Below, one piece after another: positions 9,155-19,269 of a DNA stretch of 64,000 nucleotides (within the stretch, counting starts at the first letter, position 1; the number at the start of each line of letters is the position of its first letter). The stretch is from Leptodesmis sichuanensis A121. Its GTDB lineage: Bacteria > Cyanobacteriota > Cyanobacteriia > Leptolyngbyales > Leptolyngbyaceae. Below the pieces are notes generated by a model. It did not search any database, was not told the origin of the DNA, and worked only from the letters and a program-made list of their open reading frames with translations. The stretch lies in assembly GCF_021379005.1 (NCBI RefSeq), contig NZ_CP075171.1, positions 1,984,001 through 2,048,000 of the forward strand, read 5' to 3'. A program made the translations under genes and the position numbers.

Positions 9155-10081
9155 CTAGCAACTTACGCTAATACAGGCTGAAATGGTGGCTAAAACGGAC
9201 TGGGCCAATGCATTCAAGTCATAACCGCCTTCTAAACCAAACAGAATTCGGTGAGTGATTTGTAGGCAATAGGTTGTGAGCGTTCCGTAGTCTTGAGGCT
9301 GTAAGGAAATGCCTGCTAAAGGGTCGTCTGCATTGGCATCATAGCCTGCGCTGATGATCAGTAAATCAGGCTGAAAGTTAGTCAAAAAGGGCATAATTTG
9401 CTGCTCAAAAGCGGCTTTATAAATCGCGATCGTACTTCCCGATTTCAGGGGTACATTCAGCACATTCTGATAAAAGCCCTGCTCGGATGCCGCTCCGGTA
9501 CCAGGGTATTGGGGAAATTCATGCAATGAGCAATAAGCAATGTTGGGATGGGTTTCGACGATCGCCTGTGTTCCATTTCCGTGATGCACATCCCAGTCCA
9601 GAATGGCGACTCGCTTGACGTTCGGTTGCTTCAAGGCGTAGAAGGCGGCGATCGCCGCATTGGAAAACAAACAAAAACCCATCCCCCGATCGCGAACGGC
9701 ATGATGTCCAGGTGGACGGACCAGGACAAATGCAGGCTCTCCCATTTTCAGGACGTAATCGACTCCATCTAACCAGGCACTGACGGCCAGTAATGCAACT
9801 TCATAGCTACGCGGGGAAACGGGAGTATCCGCATCCAGATAGCCACCGCCGCGATTCGCAATTTGCCGAACAGCATTAATGTAGCGAGAGGAGTGCACCT
9901 GTTCAATCTCAGCCAGTACGGAACGTTTTTCTGCGGGAGTCGGTTTCTGCCAGTCCAGGCGATCGGCCCAGGGGCAGGCTAGCAAGGCATTTTTAATCGC
10001 CGTTAACCGTTCGGGCCGTTCAGGATGAAAATACCCGGTTTCGTGCAGCAAAAACTCGTCCGAATAAATGACTGGCAACAT
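9155..10081 (-). CDS. Histone deacetylase family hydrolase
   Basis: A 308-residue zinc-dependent deacetylase-like enzyme starting at ATG 10081; the reading frame opens 6 bp earlier at a TTG. Family motifs visible are HPERPERL near the N terminus, RPPGHHA with the active-site His pair, ILDWDVHHGNGTQ with the metal-binding Asp and His, and the Gly-Gly-Tyr LEGGYDLNAL near the C terminus. Bacterial members deacetylate acetylpolyamines or other small amides; the substrate here is unknown. It is convergent with the glycosyltransferase, only 11 bp apart. Confidence 0.92.
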   Translation of the reverse strand: MLPVIYSDEFLLHETGYFHPERPERLTAIKNALLACPWADRLDWQKPTPAEKRSVLAEIEQVHSSRYINAVRQIANRGGGYLDADTPVSPRSYEVALLAVSAWLDGVDYVLKMGEPAFVLVRPPGHHAVRDRGMGFCLFSNAAIAAFYALKQPNVKRVAILDWDVHHGNGTQAIVETHPNIAYCSLHEFPQYPGTGAASEQGFYQNVLNVPLKSGSTIAIYKAAFEQQIMPFLTNFQPDLLIISAGYDANADDPLAGISLQPQDYGTLTTYCLQITHRILFGLEGGYDLNALAQSVLATISACISVSC

Positions 10082-10200
10082 AGGCAACAGCAGGGTGGCG
10101 TATTCCTCAATCCTATTACCCAGGGAACCCCAAAAACCGCGTTACCCTGGAAGTAAGAAGATTTTGGATTGTGGGTTGCGAAACGCAGGGTAGGTTACTG

Positions 10201-10560
10201 ATGCTCCGGGTTTATCGTTGCTTCATTGGTGTTCCCCCGATGCTGGCTGGTTGGCTGCTTTCTGGTGTCTGGATGCCTGCGGCGATCGGTCAACCTATCC
10301 CTGCTCAGATCCGCGCCCACTTCACGCCCTATGTACTGCAACGGCTTGCTCGCGACTTGAACTCACCGACGAATGCTGACATTTTTTTCAGAGTTGGGCG
10401 AGAACAATTTGAACAGGAAATTCAACGTTTGACAGATCCGCGATCGCGTTTGACAGAAGGCATTCTGAAGGTCAGTCCCACCCTTTGCCTGCCCCAAGAC
10501 TCTTTCCTGCCTGGAGAGCCAAATAAAACGGGGAGCGCTATCAATAACTCAGCAAACTAA
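10201..10560 (+). CDS. Hypothetical secreted protein, 119 aa
   Basis: Starts at ATG 10201 behind agggtagg, in preference to the GTG at 10171. The N terminus is a plausible signal peptide (hydrophobic stretch about residues 8-28, ending AAIGQPI). The mature part, about 90 residues, is mostly polar and contains PYVLQRLARDLNSPT and FEQEIQRLTDPRSRL. No family recognised. Confidence 0.6.
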   Translation: MLRVYRCFIGVPPMLAGWLLSGVWMPAAIGQPIPAQIRAHFTPYVLQRLARDLNSPTNADIFFRVGREQFEQEIQRLTDPRSRLTEGILKVSPTLCLPQDSFLPGEPNKTGSAINNSAN

Positions 10561-10656
10561 GACCCCAATCAGAATAGGCTATTGCCGTTAATCTGGCAGT
10601 GGCTCTTAAGAATTTACTTTCACTAATCAGCAGGATGACCAGTTAAAGTGATTGGG

Positions 10657-11415
10657 TCATGACGATTCCCGAAGTTGTTGTCGGATTTGCTCCAGTTCGG
10701 GGTCGGTTTCAGGCGTTGTTGGGCTGGCTGGAAGTTGGGCCGACTGAGTGCTTCCCGGTAATTCTTGATGGGATTTCATGGCAGCCAGTTCCGCCTCAAT
10801 GTCATCAGCTTTACCCAGTTGCTCAAACCGCCGCTCCAGATCGTCAACACCCAGTTCCGCAACCGCTTCTGCCTGGGCTTCCATTTGCAGTACCTTCTCT
10901 TCCATCCGCTCGAAAGCAGCTATAGCGCTGCCTGTACCGACTTGCCCTAACATATCGTTGATTTGCTGAGAAGCCTTAGCGGAACGGGCACGGGCAATAT
11001 ACAAATCTTTCTTTGTCTTTGCCTCAGATATCTTGCTTTCCAGCTTCACCATATTCTGTTTCAGTTGGCCCACTACCACGTCTTGCTGATCCAACTGAGT
11101 TTTCATCGCGGTGGCCGTTTCCTGGTAGGACTTGCGACGAGTTAAGGCTTCCCGTGCCAGGGTTTCATCTCCTTTCTCCAGGGCCATTTGCGCCCGCCTG
11201 TACCACTCATCTGCTGTCGAAACTGCTTGAGAATACTGTCGTTCAGTGCGTTTTTGAGTTGCGATCGCCTGAGCCACGGCCTGCCGCAGTTGGATCAAAT
11301 CCTCCTGCATATCCAGCACGGCCTGCTCCAGAATCTTTTCTGGATCTTCAGCCTGACTGACTAGACTATTCAGGGTGGCTCGAATCGCTCGCCAGATTCG
11401 GTCAAACAATCCCAT
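10657..11415 (-). CDS. vipp1: Vipp1/IM30 membrane-remodelling protein (PspA family)
   Basis: A 252-residue PspA/IM30 protein. It opens with the amphipathic helix MGLFDRIWRAIRATLNSLV, followed by ILEQAVLDMQEDLIQLRQ and long coiled-coil helices. It is longer than PspA at the C terminus, with a Pro/Thr-rich linker (about 216-235) and a final short helix, which is the Vipp1 hallmark. Vipp1 forms rings and rods on inner and thylakoid membranes and supports thylakoid biogenesis and membrane stress tolerance. It is transcribed away from the neighbouring hypothetical gene and lies downstream of the SPOR-domain gene across a hairpin. Confidence 0.9.
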   Translation of the reverse strand: MGLFDRIWRAIRATLNSLVSQAEDPEKILEQAVLDMQEDLIQLRQAVAQAIATQKRTERQYSQAVSTADEWYRRAQMALEKGDETLAREALTRRKSYQETATAMKTQLDQQDVVVGQLKQNMVKLESKISEAKTKKDLYIARARSAKASQQINDMLGQVGTGSAIAAFERMEEKVLQMEAQAEAVAELGVDDLERRFEQLGKADDIEAELAAMKSHQELPGSTQSAQLPASPTTPETDPELEQIRQQLRESS

Positions 11416-11430
11416 AGCGATCTCCAGAAG

Positions 11431-11490
11431 AAAGGTAGGGTAGCATTTAGCAAAGTCAAAAAGAACTCTTCTAAATACTACCCTACCTTT
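11431..11490. terminator. Inverted repeat between the SPOR-domain gene and vipp1
   Basis: Two 19-nt arms (11431-11449 and 11472-11490) are reverse complements with one mismatch, separated by 22 nt. It could be a terminator for the SPOR gene on the minus strand or a dispersed palindrome; there is no clear T-run. Confidence 0.45.
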
Positions 11491-11509
11491 CCGATTCAGA
11501 CCTTACTCC

Positions 11510-13045
11510 TCAGGGCTTGTATACCTCGGCTGGAATGCCTTGTTGACGTAATTCTTCAGCACGCTTTTGGGCCGTCGATTCATTATCATAAGCCCCAAGC
11601 TGGACTTTGGCCCCGTCAGAATAGTTCTGTAAATAGGCATCGGGAACCTTTTCACGGGCTTTTTCCAGAGCGCGATCGCTACTGTACGGGGTTACGACTT
11701 TATATCCATTAGGAGTAGCTGCTGCAGGTGAGGAACTGGCCGCCGGAGAGGGACTGGGAGCATAACTATTGGTTGGACTGGGGGAGATTGAGGGGGCCGG
11801 AGTGGGATCAGGATTGAGTTTCAGTGGGGGAAGAGAGGGGGCAGGTGAGGCAGATTTAGAGGTTTGAGGAGTGCTGGTAGGCTTGTCAGAGGTTGCAGGT
11901 TTGGCAGTCGCGCCATGGGGCCGGACAGGCTTGGCCGCAGGAGCAGAATAGGAGCGAACAGGGGGGGATGGATTGTAGGGTTGCACCGGAGGGGCCGGAG
12001 CACGGTAGATCGGGGCAGGGGAGGGATTGTAGCCTGTGGCAGGAGCCAGCCGACGGGGGGAGGGAACCTCAACAGGTGGGGCCGCGAATTCTGGGGTGGA
12101 TGAAGTGACTTGAGGAGCGGCAGGTACGGCAGGCTTAACAGGGCGGGGTTGAGTCGCAGTTGCCAGAGCGGACTTCCCAGAAACGCCCAGGTTGGCCTTC
12201 TTAGCATCTTTGTCGGCAGCGATCGCCGGCTTTCCAGGAAGTTTTCCAGGTTTAGGGGTGGAAGTGCGATCAACCGGAAGCGATCCCAGCGTGGACAGAT
12301 TCAAATCCGGAAATTCCTGGTTCGCGAGGTTCGGCTGAGCCACCTCGGAGGGATTCGGAGCCTCGGCAGGAGCCGTAGAACTGGAATTTGCAGAGGTCAC
12401 TGAATTGGTTGCCACCTCAGGCTTGTGCTGACTAAACCACTGCGTCATGCTGGATGGGTTCATAATCACAAACCCAAACATAGCACTGGAAACCAGCAGC
12501 AGCAGCATTGAGCCAATTCCCAGAGGGGTAGATAAGCTCTTCAAAAAGCTTTCTTCTGCTTGAACGCTGGCCTCTTCCTCCGCCAAACTTCTGAGCAATT
12601 CTTCAGATGATTCCAGATAGTCATTGGGGCCATCGGTAGCAGCAGCTAACTCAGCTTCCTGATGAATCTGGGCCGCATACTGTTTGGCCAGTTCCTGTAA
12701 CTCCAAATGGGATTGAGAGTCTGCAGGGCTGGTTGACGGGGCTTCCACAGACGCTGCGTCAGCTTCCGTCCTGGTTGTAGATCCTGCTTCTGGAGACTGG
12801 GAAGGGATAGGCAAAGGATCTGTAACTGGGGCGATAGCAGGTGACGATTGCACTCTCGCCGTTCCTTTAGAATTAGCCTGACGAGGGCTATACCCAGATT
12901 TGCCCAAGGCTCTCAGCCGTCGATAGCGAGTTAACTCCTCCTCTAATTGCACATCCAGGCTACCCAGAGCATCCTTGAGCACTGGATGTAAACTGTCCGT
13001 CTGAACGGCTTGAGGGGGAGAATAGAGGGTGGAAGATGGACGCAT
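11510..13045 (-). CDS. SPOR-domain membrane protein with Pro-rich linker
   Basis: A 511-residue bitopic protein. The cytoplasmic N terminus is about 175 residues with acidic stretches; a membrane segment lies near 178-195 (SMLLLLVSSAMFGFVIM). A long periplasmic linker (about 200-435) rich in Pro, Ala and Ser follows, and the C terminus is SPOR-like (about 440-511; VQLGAYDNESTAQKRAEELR). SPOR domains bind glycan strands stripped of stem peptides and are often found in septal or envelope proteins. The N-terminal part is not recognised. It is divergent from the DciA-like gene across an AT-rich 256-bp promoter region. Confidence 0.85.
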   Translation of the reverse strand: MRPSSTLYSPPQAVQTDSLHPVLKDALGSLDVQLEEELTRYRRLRALGKSGYSPRQANSKGTARVQSSPAIAPVTDPLPIPSQSPEAGSTTRTEADAASVEAPSTSPADSQSHLELQELAKQYAAQIHQEAELAAATDGPNDYLESSEELLRSLAEEEASVQAEESFLKSLSTPLGIGSMLLLLVSSAMFGFVIMNPSSMTQWFSQHKPEVATNSVTSANSSSTAPAEAPNPSEVAQPNLANQEFPDLNLSTLGSLPVDRTSTPKPGKLPGKPAIAADKDAKKANLGVSGKSALATATQPRPVKPAVPAAPQVTSSTPEFAAPPVEVPSPRRLAPATGYNPSPAPIYRAPAPPVQPYNPSPPVRSYSAPAAKPVRPHGATAKPATSDKPTSTPQTSKSASPAPSLPPLKLNPDPTPAPSISPSPTNSYAPSPSPAASSSPAAATPNGYKVVTPYSSDRALEKAREKVPDAYLQNYSDGAKVQLGAYDNESTAQKRAEELRQQGIPAEVYKP

Positions 13046-13301
13046 GACTAGAACTCCTAACCAACTTCTTGCTTGAAGTACCTGGGCCTATCTACTCGTC
13101 TAGAGATAGTATTCTAGATATAGAGGAAGTAACACATAAAATAAGGTGTATTACGCTAAATATAGTCTAGTTTGCTAAAACATTAGCGAAGTCCCGTACA
13201 GTATCTCGAATTTGTTCTGGTTTGAGTAGATGTAGAGCCAAAGTTATACACTTCTTTACGCAGAATGAATTAGTTTTTTCGGTTAAATCCCCTCTAACAC
13301 C

Positions 13302-13886
13302 ATGTCTCTGCAACCTTTGAACCGAGTTTTAGGCAATCTAGAAGGGCAATACAAGCGACAGGATGCCCATCATTTAGCACAGGTGCAGGGGTGCTGGAGC
13401 GAGGTCGTGGGGAGTGTTGTAGCGGCACAGACACGGCCCTACACCATACAGCGAGGGATCTTGAAGGTAGCTACTTCGAGTGCTGCCTGGGCACAAAATC
13501 TGGTTTTTGAACGTCAGCGAATTTTAGAAAAGTTAAATAAAGTACTGCCTTTTTCAATTAACGACATCCGATTTTCGACAGCCCAATGGCATGAAATAGC
13601 GTCTTCAGCTTCCTTTCCAGGGGATGAGCAGCAAACGGCACTCTGGCAGGGGCATCCCAGTCGGCTACTCAGCTCATCCAGCAGCCAGAAAAATCCGCGA
13701 TCGCACTATCCGGAATCAGACGCTCCCCCGATGAATCCGGTAATGGCTTTTCAAACCTGGGCGGCTAGGATGCGATCGCGGTCAAAAGACCTGCCTTTGT
13801 GTCCACACTGCCACTGCCCTACACCGCCAGGAGAACTCGCCCGTTGGCAGCAATGTGCAGTTTGTGCGGCAAAACATTGGCAGTAA
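13302..13886 (+). CDS. DciA/DUF721-family protein with C-terminal zinc-ribbon-like Cys cluster
   Basis: A 194-residue protein. The first 100 residues match the DUF721/DciA pattern: a helix-rich start, then CWSEVVGSVVAAQTRP, GILKVATSSAAWAQNL and a further short strand. DciA loads or operates the replicative helicase in bacteria that lack DnaC, including cyanobacteria. The C terminus adds CPHC and CAVC, a probable zinc-binding pair typical of cyanobacterial members. Intergenic space is AT-rich on both sides and there is no obvious operon partner. Confidence 0.82.
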   Translation: MSLQPLNRVLGNLEGQYKRQDAHHLAQVQGCWSEVVGSVVAAQTRPYTIQRGILKVATSSAAWAQNLVFERQRILEKLNKVLPFSINDIRFSTAQWHEIASSASFPGDEQQTALWQGHPSRLLSSSSSQKNPRSHYPESDAPPMNPVMAFQTWAARMRSRSKDLPLCPHCHCPTPPGELARWQQCAVCAAKHWQ

Positions 13887-14324
13887 AAAGTACTAAAAAT
13901 TGATAGCAAAAGGAGTTATTTGTTCTTTACAGATATTTACTCAAAATTACTCAAATTTGCTTAAAGAGTCACTGAGTAGTCTTTGTTTATCAGTCTAAAT
14001 CTACAAGAAAGTACGGATATCAGAGCTAAAATTGGGCGGTTAAAATCGCCGGCAAATCAGTATTTTTGAAAGATCCTATCTCTTGCTCTCTCTTGATCCC
14101 ACCTCAGGTATAGATTGGGCGAAGGGGAGAGTTTCTGGTGGGTTTCAAAAAAAACTTCTTGCTTCTTTTCAGAATCTGAAGACAATCTAAAACCCGAATT
14201 TTAACAATGATCCCCAGAAAGTTAGGCAGGGCTGTGGCTCTAGGAATTAGTGTGACAAAGTGACTCTAATGCTTTTGTCTGACAATGGGGATCGGTAGTC
14301 CTCCTCCTTTTAAGAGAAACATCT
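13887..14324. other. 438-bp AT-rich intergenic region
   Basis: No credible reading frame or known RNA seen. It holds direct short repeats (tactcaaaattactcaaatt near 13930) and, just upstream of the next gene, a pyrimidine tract (tcctcctccttttaa near 14300) that resembles an anti-Shine-Dalgarno sequence. A small RNA or 5' leader element is possible but unsupported. Confidence 0.4.
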
Positions 14325-14621
14325 ATGAATCATGCTTCTTCTTCCACATTTCTCTGTCGTCACTGTCGGTACTACACCCCTCAGGGGCGGCGTGGGGGGC
14401 ATTGTAATAAATTAAACGTGGGTGTAAAAAGTCAATGGGAGGCGTGCAGTTTGGTTGCCTCACCCTTTGTTTCTACCTGGAAAGATTTTGGCGATATGAT
14501 GCTCTGGCCACAAAGAGTACTGGAACTGCAAGAAGCAATCCTGGCTCATACAGATGAGGCAACTACGGAAGAACTGGCCGAAACAGCCCAGCCAGTTCCA
14601 GTGGTAGTAGCGGGATCGTAG
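14325..14621 (+). CDS. Small Cys-rich conserved-type protein, 98 aa
   Basis: A 98-residue protein. Its N terminus has a four-Cys pattern (CRHC at 11-14, then GHCNKL and EACSL), suggesting a small metal-binding fold. The C-terminal third is acidic and Ala/Val rich. I recognise this as cyanobacterial in style but cannot name it. It converges with menB across a perfect inverted repeat. Confidence 0.7.
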   Translation: MNHASSSTFLCRHCRYYTPQGRRGGHCNKLNVGVKSQWEACSLVASPFVSTWKDFGDMMLWPQRVLELQEAILAHTDEATTEELAETAQPVPVVVAGS

Positions 14622-14673
14622 TGAGCTTTACAGAAAAGCTGAGTGGGCAGTCCTCATGTTTGAGGCATGAGAA

Positions 14674-14726
14674 AAGTTTTAAGTTTTGAGTTTTAAGTTG
14701 AACTCCTAACTCAAAACTTAAAACTT
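14674..14726. terminator. Perfect 19-bp inverted repeat between convergent genes
   Basis: Arms 14674-14692 and 14708-14726 are exact reverse complements with a 15-nt loop. The arms are themselves built from the heptad-like unit aagtttt(a). The position between two convergent gene ends fits a bidirectional terminator, although the stem is AT-rich. Confidence 0.5.
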
Positions 14727-14736
14727 AAAACTTCCT

Positions 14737-15570
14737 CTACGGCAACCAGGGATATTGCCGGAAATCGGGCGATCGCTTCTCCAGAAAGGCTTGTTTTCCT
14801 TCAGAGCCTTCTTCTGTCATGTAATACAGCAGTGTGGCATTTCCGGCCAGTTCCTGCAGTCCCGCCTGACCATCGCAATCGGCATTAAAGGCGGCTTTCA
14901 GGCAGCGAATGGCGATCGGGCTTTTCTCCAAAATTTCCTGCGCCCATTGAATGCCTTCAGCTTCTAGCTGCTCGACGGGCACCACGCAATTCACCAGCCC
15001 CATTTCCAGTGCCTGTTGAGCATTGTACTGGCGGCAGAGATACCAGATTTCGCGGGCCTTTTTCTGACCCACAATGCGAGCCAGATAACTGGAGCCAAAG
15101 CCCCCGTCGAAACTGCCGACCTTGGGGCCAGTCTGACCAAAGATGGCGTTATCTGCGGCGATCGTCAGGTCGCACAGAATATGCAGAACATGACCACCGC
15201 CGATCGCATAGCCAGCGACCAGGGCAATCACCACTTTGGGCATAGAGCGGATTAACTTCTGTAAATCCAGCACATTCAGGCGGGGCACTCCCTGACCGTC
15301 AATGTACCCGGCCTGCCCTCGTACACTCTGATCCCCACCGGCACAAAAGGCATATTTGCCATCCGTATGGGGGCCTGCCCCGGTAAACAGCACCACCCCA
15401 ATCCGGGGATCTTCGCGGGCATTAGAAAAAGCGTCATACAGTTCAAAAATCGTCTCCGGGCGAAAGGCATTGCGTTTGTGGGGACGGTTAATCGTGATTT
15501 TGGCCATGCCATCGGCCTTGTGGTACAGGATGTCTTCGTAGGTTTTGGCGACTTGCCAGTCAACGTGCAT
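14737..15570 (-). CDS. menB: 1,4-dihydroxy-2-naphthoyl-CoA synthase (MenB)
   Basis: A crotonase-fold enzyme that closes the naphthalene ring: o-succinylbenzoyl-CoA to DHNA-CoA in phylloquinone synthesis. I start at ATG 15570 (MHVDWQV), not the TTG at 15585, giving 277 residues. MenB hallmarks are [24 protein letters not shown] and [17 protein letters not shown] (oxyanion-hole and HCO3/Asp loop region), and the C-terminal [11 protein letters not shown]. It overlaps the 3' end of menD by 11 bp on the same strand, so menD-menB is probably translationally coupled. Confidence 0.97.
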   Translation of the reverse strand: MHVDWQVAKTYEDILYHKADGMAKITINRPHKRNAFRPETIFELYDAFSNAREDPRIGVVLFTGAGPHTDGKYAFCAGGDQSVRGQAGYIDGQGVPRLNVLDLQKLIRSMPKVVIALVAGYAIGGGHVLHILCDLTIAADNAIFGQTGPKVGSFDGGFGSSYLARIVGQKKAREIWYLCRQYNAQQALEMGLVNCVVPVEQLEAEGIQWAQEILEKSPIAIRCLKAAFNADCDGQAGLQELAGNATLLYYMTEEGSEGKQAFLEKRSPDFRQYPWLP

Positions 15571-17353
15571 AGGGATGTAGGGCAATGTTTGCAGCGAACG
15601 TTCCTAAATTATTTTGCCGCCATTGGGCATCCGCCTTGCGATCGGTACAAATTTCCAATACCCGCATACCGGAATCCGGTAAGGGATTTAACCGTTGGGC
15701 TAACTGATCCCAATCCTGAATCCGTTCATGCTCCACTCCATAAGCGGCACAGAGCGTCGCAAAATCAACTGCTTGGGGCGTGGCAAAGAAGGTTTCAAAG
15801 GGGGGATCAAAGGCGGCGATCGGCAGCATCTCAAAAATGCCACCTCCCTGATTATTAATCAGCAAGATGGTGAGATGCCCCTGAAACGCAGTTTTGAGCA
15901 GAAACCCGTTGGTGTCATGTAACAGAGCCAGATCACCCGTCAGCATAACGCTGGGGGGTTGGCGATGAGCAATTCCCAAGGCAGTGGAGAGGCTACCATC
16001 AATGCCGTTTGCACCCCGGTTAAAAAAGGGTTTGGTGCGAGAATTGCTGGGACTCCAGAAAAACTCCACATCCCGGACGGGCATACTGCTGCTAATAAAT
16101 AGAGGCGTATCGGGGGGCAGGATTTTGGACAGCAACCAGGCGACTTTGCCTTCAAACAAATCGCGGGTGTTGTTCATGACCTGGTCGATCGCGTCCCTAA
16201 CCTGCGCGTCTGCGGCACACCAGGCTTCAGTATAGGGATTCACTGTAGGGGTTTGATCTAATCGGGAAACCAGATCATCAAGGGTGAGACGCAGGTGGGT
16301 CGTTAAACCGTGTAGGGGATCTAGATTACGACCACCGGGGGCGATGATCCATTGGCGGGGCTGAGTCTTCTCCAACCAGGTGCGTAACTGTTTGCTGGTG
16401 GGCATTTCCCCAATCCGAATGACTACCTCTGGCGATAGTTTTTCTGCCAGACCAGCATTCCGCAAGATCACATCATAGGTCGTGATCAGATGGGGGTTGA
16501 GGTCGGCGTAGTTTCGCAGGGGAGACAAACCTTCTGCCAGCACTGGGTAGTTAAGAGATTGGGAAAGCTGGGCGATCGCTTTACAGTATGCCTCTGGATG
16601 TGTGGGTTGGGATGGCCCTGCGATGATTAATCCCTGTTGGCAGGAGTGCCAGATGGAGAGGGGAAGGGAGGGAGGGGTGGGGTGGAGGGATAGAGAGGGG
16701 GAGGGGGAGTAGGGATGTTTCGTCGGAACATCTGTACGAGGGAGGGAGGTGAAGAAGTGGGTGGGGTTAAAGGAGAGGGATTGGGCCTGGGCTTGAGGTT
16801 CAGGGAGGGGGGCGAGGGGTTCCCGGAAGGGTTGGTTAAGGTGGACAGGGCCAGCAACCGGATAAAGGGTTTGTTCCCAGGCGTGAATCAGGGTTTGGCG
16901 CAGGTACTGGAGCATCTTGCTGTCCAGGGAGGGCAGGGCCAGTTCCGTGTACCCGTTGGAGAAGGAACCATAGAGATGATTCTGATTGATCGCCTGTCCG
17001 GCATTACAGTCCCGCAGTTCTGGAGGGCGATCGGCAGTAATCACCAGCAAAGGCACCTGGCTTTCCCTGGCTTCAATCACGGCTGGAAAAAAGTTTGCCC
17101 CAGCGGTGCCGGAGGTACAAACCAGCACCACTGGAACATGACGCTGACGAGCCAGACCTAAGGCAAAAAAAGCCGCTGATCGCTCATCCAGGATAGGAAT
17201 GGCTTCGATCTCAGGGTGATTGGCAAAGGCCACCGTTAGTGGCGCGGAGCGAGATCCCGGGCAGATAATGGCAATCGTCAACCCTAGTCGGTATAAAGTC
17301 TCCGCCAGAATCGAAGTCCAGAGCAGATTCGTATTCGTAAAGTCGATCGTCAT
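15560..17353 (-). CDS. menD: SEPHCHC synthase (MenD)
   Basis: Thiamine-diphosphate enzyme that joins isochorismate and 2-oxoglutarate to give SEPHCHC. About 597 residues from ATG 17353 (MTIDFTNTN); the frame opens at a TTG 12 bp upstream. Visible motifs are [11 protein letters not shown] at the N terminus, the ThDP-region [10 protein letters not shown], and [11 protein letters not shown] with [16 protein letters not shown] near the C terminus. A Ser/Pro-rich stretch at about residues 210-235 (in [14 protein letters not shown]) is not typical. It comes from purine-rich low-complexity DNA (about 16640-16740 on the plus strand) and looks like an in-frame insertion. Confidence 0.97.
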   Translation of the reverse strand: MTIDFTNTNLLWTSILAETLYRLGLTIAIICPGSRSAPLTVAFANHPEIEAIPILDERSAAFFALGLARQRHVPVVLVCTSGTAGANFFPAVIEARESQVPLLVITADRPPELRDCNAGQAINQNHLYGSFSNGYTELALPSLDSKMLQYLRQTLIHAWEQTLYPVAGPVHLNQPFREPLAPLPEPQAQAQSLSFNPTHFFTSLPRTDVPTKHPYSPSPSLSLHPTPPSLPLSIWHSCQQGLIIAGPSQPTHPEAYCKAIAQLSQSLNYPVLAEGLSPLRNYADLNPHLITTYDVILRNAGLAEKLSPEVVIRIGEMPTSKQLRTWLEKTQPRQWIIAPGGRNLDPLHGLTTHLRLTLDDLVSRLDQTPTVNPYTEAWCAADAQVRDAIDQVMNNTRDLFEGKVAWLLSKILPPDTPLFISSSMPVRDVEFFWSPSNSRTKPFFNRGANGIDGSLSTALGIAHRQPPSVMLTGDLALLHDTNGFLLKTAFQGHLTILLINNQGGGIFEMLPIAAFDPPFETFFATPQAVDFATLCAAYGVEHERIQDWDQLAQRLNPLPDSGMRVLEICTDRKADAQWRQNNLGTFAANIALHPYAR

Positions 17354-17487
17354 ACAAGGGAACAATCCTGCTAGACAGGAAGGATATTGAGACCCACACG
17401 GTGGGCATCCATCAATCCCTTCCCATCATCCCACCATCCCGTACAGACGGCTTGCTGAAACGTCTCTACCGCCATCCTGCGACGAAC

Positions 17488-18936
17488 TTACACCAAAGCC
17501 GCCCTCAACACCTGTAGCTTCAATTGCACCTCGGCCAGTTCCCGCTCTGGATCTGATCCCTGGACGATGCCGGCACCCGCAAACAGACGGGCACGGCCCC
17601 CTTCCACCAGGGCAGAGCGAATGCCTACCGCAAATTCTCCGTCGCCCTTGTAATTTACCCAGCCGATCGGACCTGCATAAAGCGATCGGGCAAACGGTTC
17701 CAGGCGATCGATCTGGGCACAAGTGATTTCTCGCGGCAGTCCGGCTACCGCTGGAGTGGGATGGAGAGCCGCCACCACATCCAGTAAATGAACCTGGGAA
17801 GGGACGAGGGCGCGGATGGGGGTGTGCAGATGCTGAATGTTTGGTAGTTGGCGCAGGCGCAGGGGGAATCGTTCGGGAGATAATCCTAACTGAGTTAGCT
17901 GATGGGTCAAGAAATCAATCACCACCTGATGCTCATGCATTTCTTTGGGATTAGTTAACAGGCTGCTGGCAAGTCTGGCATCGTCCCGCGTTGTTTTGCC
18001 GCGTGGTGCAGTCCCTGCCAAAGCATCGGTCACTAACAGATGATTTTGTAGGCAGACAAGCCGCTCCGGGCTGGCTCCCAGGAAATATTGGCCCAGTCCA
18101 TTGCAGGCAGAAAAGACATAACAATCGGGGTACAACTGCCGCAGGTTATTCAGGGAAGAAACCGGGTTGAACGCCAGAGGCGAAATCATTTCTACGGCAT
18201 GGGCCAGGACAATTTTATTAAATTGCTGGGCTTGAATGGACTCTAAAGCAAACTGAACTGCTTGCTTGAAGGTTTCTGTGGGGGTTAAATCCTGGTGCTG
18301 CAAAAACTCTGTCTGCTGAATTGTGGGACTGATCAATGCATCCTGTAGGGAGCGAATGGTTTGCATGTTTTGCCAGAGAGTATCGACAGTGCGCTCTAAA
18401 GCGGTGGCTGGATCAAGTAATAGGTTGGCGACGATGACACAGCCATTTTCGGAGCAGGAAACCTGCCAACGAGGGAGAAACACGGTTGCGGCTGGAAAGT
18501 CTGGGGAGCCGTGGTGATGGGAGTGATCTGCGAAAGCAAAACTACAAAAGAAGTGGGGGCCGGAGAAGGGTAAGTCAGTTTCGCCAGCCACGATCGTGTC
18601 AGCCAGCGTCGATTTTATAAAGGCTTTCACCTGGCTAAAACGATCGCGTCCTTCCACCTGTAGTTGAGCTACGGCATCAATGGCGGCGATTGCTCCCCCT
18701 GACATTTTAAAGACACTTTCTGCGATCGCATCCTGCTTCTCAAAATAGAAGCTTAACTGCTCAGATTGAGCAATTTCATGTAAGACAACAAGGGGATCGA
18801 TCGCAGCAATTCCTAGAGAAATACTGACAATTTGAGAGGTATTTTTTTCGACAGAAATTTGCTGACAACTTGAAAGAAATTGATATAAATTTCTGGGGGT
18901 GTGAAAAAGTTGATTGCAATACAAAGTGACTGGCAT
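17488..18936 (-). CDS. menF: Isochorismate synthase (MenF)
   Basis: A 482-residue chorismate-utilising enzyme making isochorismate, the entry step to phylloquinone. The C-terminal chorismate-binding domain shows KIVLAHAVEM, SPERLVCLQNH, DALAGTAPRGKT, KEMHEHQVVIDF, and HPTPAVAGLPRE through YAGPIGW. Isochorismate rather than anthranilate or pABA synthase is supported by its position directly upstream of menD (same strand, 134 bp) and the divergent menA. The promoter must lie in the 510-bp region to menA. Confidence 0.95.
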   Translation of the reverse strand: MPVTLYCNQLFHTPRNLYQFLSSCQQISVEKNTSQIVSISLGIAAIDPLVVLHEIAQSEQLSFYFEKQDAIAESVFKMSGGAIAAIDAVAQLQVEGRDRFSQVKAFIKSTLADTIVAGETDLPFSGPHFFCSFAFADHSHHHGSPDFPAATVFLPRWQVSCSENGCVIVANLLLDPATALERTVDTLWQNMQTIRSLQDALISPTIQQTEFLQHQDLTPTETFKQAVQFALESIQAQQFNKIVLAHAVEMISPLAFNPVSSLNNLRQLYPDCYVFSACNGLGQYFLGASPERLVCLQNHLLVTDALAGTAPRGKTTRDDARLASSLLTNPKEMHEHQVVIDFLTHQLTQLGLSPERFPLRLRQLPNIQHLHTPIRALVPSQVHLLDVVAALHPTPAVAGLPREITCAQIDRLEPFARSLYAGPIGWVNYKGDGEFAVGIRSALVEGGRARLFAGAGIVQGSDPERELAEVQLKLQVLRAALV

Positions 18937-19036
18937 GTATTAAAAACCAACACAACTTTAATAACTCCTGAGGTTCTCAAACTTCCGTGAAAAGATGCAC
19001 CAATTCATGCTATTGAGAAGACTAAATTACAAGGAT

Positions 19037-19100
19037 AAACCAAGTCCAGCTAAAGAACGGTTGTTTTTCTATAGGAGAAACTACAGTTCTGGATTGAGCG
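19037..19100. repeat. Dispersed palindromic repeat, family A, copy 1
   Basis: Begins aaaccaagtccagct, with a divergent centre, and ends gttctggattgagc. Its outer arms are reverse complements of each other. The same family is found at 19270, 39056, 44373 and, as a half copy, 52868. Confidence 0.7.
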
Positions 19101-19116
19101 CATGTCACCTTTGCAG

Positions 19117-19213
19117 ACCCTCATCCCCCAGCCCCTTCTCCCAACCTGGGAGAAGGGGAGCCGAGCTATCTCAAAGTCCCTCTCCTAAATTGGAGAGGAA
19201 TTTAGGGTGAGGG
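19117..19213. repeat. Dispersed pyrimidine-rich palindromic repeat, family B
   Basis: Of the type ccctcatcccccagcccctt...aaggggag...ggtgaggg, a palindrome class common between cyanobacterial genes. A related copy lies inside the DUF1156 methyltransferase gene at 60041-60154. Confidence 0.7.
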
Positions 19214-19269
19214 CAAAAGTGATATGCATCCTCTGGATTTGGACAAGGTTTAGATTCCTTTCTGATATA

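Noticed and set aside
11013-11360. Plus-strand frame opposite vipp1
   Set aside because: Shadow of vipp1 coding sequence.
14290-14324. Possible regulatory RNA with anti-Shine-Dalgarno-like tract
   Set aside because: No stable hairpin or known sRNA signature seen; noted only in the intergenic entry.
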